Positions 60,659 through 64,000 of a stretch of 64,000 bases of DNA are shown in pieces (positions within the stretch are counted from its first letter, which is position 1; each line of letters opens with the position of its first letter). The notes under the pieces are model-generated. The model was not told the origin of the DNA. It saw only the letters and a program-made list of their open reading frames with translations, and did not search any database. Made by a program: the position numbers and the translations under genes. The DNA comes from Pseudoalteromonas luteoviolacea NCIMB 1944 (lineage in GTDB: Bacteria; Pseudomonadota; Gammaproteobacteria; Enterobacterales; Alteromonadaceae): NCBI RefSeq assembly GCF_001625565.1, contig NZ_AUXS01000040.1, positions 39,850 through 103,849 of the forward strand, written 5' to 3'.

Positions 60659-62947
60659 ATGAATCGACTCACTCAAAAACTTTTACTTAGCTTTTTTTTT
60701 CTCCTAGTCGGTTTGTCATTTGGTATCCAAATTAGTCAATTTGTTGAAAATTGGTTATTCACCGAAGCTGGGCACTATGGCAATGAGTCATTGATTGAGC
60801 TATTTAATTATTTTTCTCTTGCGATAACTGGCTTTGTAATGGCTGTGGTGTTGGGGGCTGGTGTAATTTACTTGGCACGTAAAAAGCAACAGGAAATTGG
60901 TTTTGGAGAGCATGGTGAACTCTATTATGAAGTATTTAGAGAATCTTTAAATGCTCAGTTTTTAGTGTGTGAAAATGGCACTTTGTACGCGGTAAGCCAA
61001 GGCTTTTGTGGTCAACTTGAAGTACAAGAGGAAGATCTTACTGCCGTTGGTTTAAAAGGCTTAATTGATGAGCGAAGCTTTGAGCGTTTTATGTTGTGGC
61101 AAAGTGAGGGGGAAGATTTTGAACAGCTTTCTTTTAAATTGAGCAATTTTGAAGGCAAGCAAAAAGAATTGGTAGTAAGTCTCAATCACACCCATTTAGC
61201 AGGTGTTTATTTGGGTCAGCTAGTGGATGTCGATAAACAAAGCGAGTTGCAAAAGCAGCATGAATTATTGGCAATTACACTAAGTTCAGTGGGCGATGGT
61301 GTGATTTGCACAGATATCAATAATCGCATTACTTTTATGAATCCTGTGGCGGAAGCTGTACTGGCACTGTTAACTGATGAGGTAAAAGGGCAGGATTTTG
61401 AAGAAGTGGTGCCATTGTATCAAGAAGACAGCAAAGAACCAATTGATGATCCAATGCGCCAATCAATGACGGAGTTACAAACGGTCTGTTTAAATGAACT
61501 AATCTGCTTTCGTAATCACCTGGGGCTAGACTTTGCTATCGAGGTGTGTTGCTCACCTATCTTTTTACGTGGCGATAAAATAGCAGGTGCCGTACTGGTA
61601 TTTCAGGATGTGACTGAGTCCCGTTTACTGAGGAAAAAGATGAACCATTTGGCGCACCACGATGCGCTAACCGGTTTACCAAACCGGTTATTGTTGCAAG
61701 ATAGGCTGGTGCAGTCGTGTAAACGGGCAAAGCGGCATAAGCACCAATTTGCGCTCATATTCTTAGACTTAAATAAGTTTAAAGCGATAAATGATTCGTT
61801 AGGACACGATAATGGTGACGAATTATTGAAGCAAGTAGCTAAACGGTTAACTGCCAGTATTAGAGCTTGTGATACCGTATCTCGTATTGGTGGAGACGAG
61901 TTTGTTCTGCTTATCGATAGCATGGAAGATAGGCGACACGTTCGTCTTGTTGTAGACAAAGTATTTCAGGCATCTGGTGGTCATTATGAACTGAGAGCGA
62001 CCCAAGTCAATGTTTCATTTAGTGCTGGAGTTGCATTGTACCCAGATGATGGTGAGAACGCAGACTCCCTGATGAAAAGCGCAGATACCGCCATGTATAG
62101 GGCAAAAAAAGTGGGGCATTCAAACTATCAATTTTATTGTCCTGAATTAGATAAAGAGGCAGAACTTTATCTTGAAAAAGAAACTGCGATGATAAAAGCA
62201 TTGCATCAAAAAGCTTTCTTAGCGCACTTTCAGCCAATATTAAATGCGCAGACTTTAGTGATTGAAAAGCTGGAAGTGCTGGCTCGCTGGCAGTGTGGTG
62301 ATGAGTTGATAGTTGCTGAGCAGTTCGTAGACGTAGCAGAAAGTGCTGGAATAAACGGCCATTTAAGCATGTATGTTTTCGAGTTGGCCATCCCTCAATT
62401 TGTGATCTGGTTAGAGCGTTACCCTGATCTGCAGCTGTGTTTAAATCTATCGATAAAACACTTGTTAAATGGCATGTTTAGTGAGCAATTAATGGCCCTG
62501 CTGGATAAGCATCAGCTAAAACCACAGCAGTTCGAGTTAGAAATTGCAGAGCAACCATTGCTAGAACGAGCTGATGAACTGAAGGCAACGCTTGACTCGT
62601 TGCGTCAGCAGGGGTTTCACCTAGCCATTGATGATTTTGGTGTAGGGCATACAAACCCAAGTTTGCTTAGGGAGCTACACTTTGACTCGATTAAAATAGA
62701 TCCAAGCTTCATTAATGAGATTGGAGGTGCAGAGCACCAAGATGATCTTGCGATGGTGATGATAAATATTGCAAAGAGCCTTGGTGTAAATTGTATAGCG
62801 GAGGGTGTCGAATGCGAAATGCAAGCCAAAGCTTTGGCGGCTAATGGCTGTGATCAATTACAAGGGCATTTTTTTTCTAAGCCAGTGCCAAGTTCGGAAG
62901 TGGACCTACTATTGGAAAAAAGTTTTAAACAGTCAGGAGAACCATAA
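60659..62947 (+). CDS. PAS-GGDEF-EAL cyclic-di-GMP signalling protein
   Basis: A 762-residue inner-membrane protein that makes or breaks cyclic di-GMP. Two N-terminal transmembrane helices (about 8-27 and 50-72), a first PAS-like region, a PAS domain (~205-320, LSSVGDGVICTDINNRITFMNPVAEAVL), then the GGDEF domain with an intact GGDEF near residue 410 (SRIGGDEFVLLI) and no obvious I-site. The EAL domain follows from ~505. Its motif is EVL (KLEVLARW) and most other catalytic residues are recognisable (LNLSIKHLL, LEIAEQPL, AIDDFGVGH, IKIDPSFI, IAEGVE, QLQGHFFSKP). The substituted motifs may reduce phosphodiesterase activity. Stands alone. Confidence 0.93.
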   Translation: MNRLTQKLLLSFFFLLVGLSFGIQISQFVENWLFTEAGHYGNESLIELFNYFSLAITGFVMAVVLGAGVIYLARKKQQEIGFGEHGELYYEVFRESLNAQFLVCENGTLYAVSQGFCGQLEVQEEDLTAVGLKGLIDERSFERFMLWQSEGEDFEQLSFKLSNFEGKQKELVVSLNHTHLAGVYLGQLVDVDKQSELQKQHELLAITLSSVGDGVICTDINNRITFMNPVAEAVLALLTDEVKGQDFEEVVPLYQEDSKEPIDDPMRQSMTELQTVCLNELICFRNHLGLDFAIEVCCSPIFLRGDKIAGAVLVFQDVTESRLLRKKMNHLAHHDALTGLPNRLLLQDRLVQSCKRAKRHKHQFALIFLDLNKFKAINDSLGHDNGDELLKQVAKRLTASIRACDTVSRIGGDEFVLLIDSMEDRRHVRLVVDKVFQASGGHYELRATQVNVSFSAGVALYPDDGENADSLMKSADTAMYRAKKVGHSNYQFYCPELDKEAELYLEKETAMIKALHQKAFLAHFQPILNAQTLVIEKLEVLARWQCGDELIVAEQFVDVAESAGINGHLSMYVFELAIPQFVIWLERYPDLQLCLNLSIKHLLNGMFSEQLMALLDKHQLKPQQFELEIAEQPLLERADELKATLDSLRQQGFHLAIDDFGVGHTNPSLLRELHFDSIKIDPSFINEIGGAEHQDDLAMVMINIAKSLGVNCIAEGVECEMQAKALAANGCDQLQGHFFSKPVPSSEVDLLLEKSFKQSGEP

Positions 62948-63361
62948 TTCTTTTTGCTCAATACTTCAGGTATCTCTACAAAGTTGAAAAACTCTTTGTA
63001 ATGAGAAAGGGAAAATGGCAGTAACGAGCGAATGCAATTATAGAAAAAGAAGTAGGAATCTTTCTGTTGCAATATGTGCAATTTTTAAACCGGAAAAGTA
63101 CGCATTTGTAAGCTCGCTTTATGCTTTATTTCATAGATTATTAGGCGCATTTATTAAGTTAGTAATATTGCTCTAGGTACGCTCTTAATGTTGTTTTTTG
63201 TGCGTAAAAATCAATAATTATTGTTTGGTATAGATATGGGTAAAAGCCGTGTTTTTACAAGGCCTATAGCGCTGTCTTTAATTGTTCACAATGCTTATGA
63301 GATTATGTCATTAAGCATTCATAAATATGTTTAAAAATTAGTTGACTTAGAGGGGCATCCC
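62948..63361. other. intergenic region upstream of the cold-shock gene
   Basis: About 415 AT-rich bases. A 7-bp stem tacaaag (62977-62983)/ctttgta (62994-63000) lies shortly after the GGDEF/EAL stop but has no T run. No gene is seen. Confidence 0.5.
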
Positions 63362-63593
63362 TATAAGATGAACATAGACAGAATTTCGGTCAGTGTTTAT
63401 AAATCTCCATTACGTTGTTGTATAAGTGTTAGCTTGTAGTAGTACCGTCCTGAAGTTTTATCACCGGCAAAATTTAGGTCTATGCGCCCACAAGGGCATA
63501 GGTTTGCCAGTTTATAAAAATGGATTCTCTTTAAGCAGTGTAGAATTTGCTTTTAAGGATTGGCATTTATATTTTTTATCAGGATTTATTATT
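63362..63593 (+). promoter_or_regulatory. probable -10 box and long 5' leader of the cold-shock gene
   Basis: A TATAAG hexamer (63362-63367) would give a leader of roughly 220 bases before ATG 63594. Long leaders with cold-induced structure are usual for cspA genes. A small hairpin lies near 63480-63500 (gccc...gggc). No clear -35 at normal spacing is present. The leader carries no good open frame of its own. Confidence 0.4.
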
Positions 63594-63803
63594 ATGTCTA
63601 ATACTTTAACAGGTACAGTAAAGTGGTTTAACGAGTCAAAAGGCTTTGGTTTTATCGCTCAGGAAAATGGCCCAGATGTATTTGCACACTTCAGTGCAAT
63701 CAAAGGCGATGGTTTCCGTACTCTAGCTGAAGGCGAGCGTGTAGAATTTAAACTTACTACAGGCCAAAAAGGTCCTCAAGCTGAGGAAATCGTTAAGCTG
63801 TAA
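63594..63803 (+). CDS. CspA-family cold-shock RNA-binding protein
   Basis: A 69-residue single cold-shock domain that binds single-stranded nucleic acids and acts as an RNA chaperone. Both RNA-binding motifs are present: KGFGFIA (RNP1) and VFAHFSA (RNP2). The opening [14 protein letters not shown] is typical of CspA. ATG 63594 has an agga site nine bases upstream; the longer frame from 63426 is leader sequence. A strong terminator follows. It has its own transcript. Confidence 0.95.
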   Translation: MSNTLTGTVKWFNESKGFGFIAQENGPDVFAHFSAIKGDGFRTLAEGERVEFKLTTGQKGPQAEEIVKL

Positions 63804-63823
63804 CTGTCACAGTTTTAACAAGT

Positions 63824-63853
63824 AAAAAAGGCAAGCTTAGCTTGCCTTTTTTA
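63824..63853 (+). terminator. Rho-independent terminator after the cold-shock gene
   Basis: Stem aggcaagc (63829-63836)/gcttgcct (63840-63847) with a 3-base loop, flanked by A and T runs (63824-63829 and 63848-63852). Confidence 0.92.
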
Positions 63854-63916
63854 TTGCCCGTATCCCGTCCTAAACAAAGTTGACACTTTTTAAATATTTA
63901 CAAAAAACTATCTTTT

Positions 63917-64000
63917 CTACATCTACATCTACATCTACATCTACATCTACATCTACATCTACATCTACATCTACATCTACATCTACATCTACATCTACAT
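63917..64000. repeat. perfect hexanucleotide tandem repeat (ctacat)14, running to the window edge
   Basis: Fourteen identical copies of ctacat fill 63917-64000 exactly, with no mismatch, and continue beyond the window. Read from other phases the unit encodes Leu-His, Tyr-Ile or Thr-Ser on the plus strand. No start codon or ribosome site is visible on the plus strand before it. Confidence 0.97.

Noticed and set aside
63917..64000. Hexamer repeat considered as a CRISPR array
   Set aside because: The unit is 6 bases with no spacers, so it is a simple tandem repeat.

Overview
The window looks like chromosomal DNA of a marine gammaproteobacterium of the order Alteromonadales, most like Pseudoalteromonas. 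This is inferred from the AT-leaning composition, the large TonB-dependent receptor without hydrolases, the MipA/OmpV-DUF3019-RstAB gene group, several MacAB-like export clusters and abundant signalling genes. No rRNA, tRNA, IS element, prophage or CRISPR array was seen.

Layout. 1-2.4 kb: tail of an FtsX-type permease, a class D beta-lactamase and an AraC regulator. 2.9-9.1 kb: a sugar-uptake locus (TonB-dependent receptor, MFS permease, ROK kinase); its 1.1 kb internal gap ends in an attenuator-like hairpin. 9.2-13.5 kb: a fasciclin-repeat lipoprotein, a flavodoxin-fold oxidoreductase and two small secreted proteins. 13.7-21.1 kb: a complete sigma-54 regulated export module. It has a -24/-12 promoter, three upstream palindromes, an adaptor, an ATPase, two permeases, an NtrC-type regulator and a histidine kinase. 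21.3-23.6 kb: a histidine kinase with a degenerate receiver, divergent from a BLUF photoreceptor. 24.1-28.8 kb: a chaperone-usher fimbrial operon. 29.2-31.0 kb: an S41 peptidase. 31.7-35.0 kb: a chemoreceptor and solute-binding protein pair. 35.3-39.0 kb: a lipoprotein amidohydrolase divergent from a two-component system. 39.0-43.6 kb: OsmC/LysR, an unknown anchored protein, a SelW-like protein, NhaR and a small HPF-like protein. 44.0-48.5 kb: a second copy of the export module without regulators. 48.7-52.4 kb: ArfB, then the MipA-DUF3019-RstA-RstB operon. 52.6-58.8 kb: a beta-propeller lipoprotein, a GNAT, PxpA with a DUF1445 protein, and a GH3 enzyme. 59.1-62.9 kb: a diiron flavodiiron-like protein with an MCP-tip-like partner, then a GGDEF/EAL protein. 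63.4-64.0 kb: a cold-shock gene and a perfect hexanucleotide repeat that reaches the window edge.

How the genes work together. The sugar locus gives a plausible path from outer membrane to phosphorylated sugar. The sigma-54 module is self-contained, with kinase, activator, enhancer and promoter all present, and its paralogue 26 kb away appears to be controlled differently. Several gene pairs look like dedicated sensors: the SBP with the MCP, the diiron protein with the MCP-like protein, and BLUF with the kinase. The most promising candidates for something little described are the sigma-54 export module with its unusual palindrome cluster, and the diiron/MCP-tip pair. All functions are read from sequence alone.
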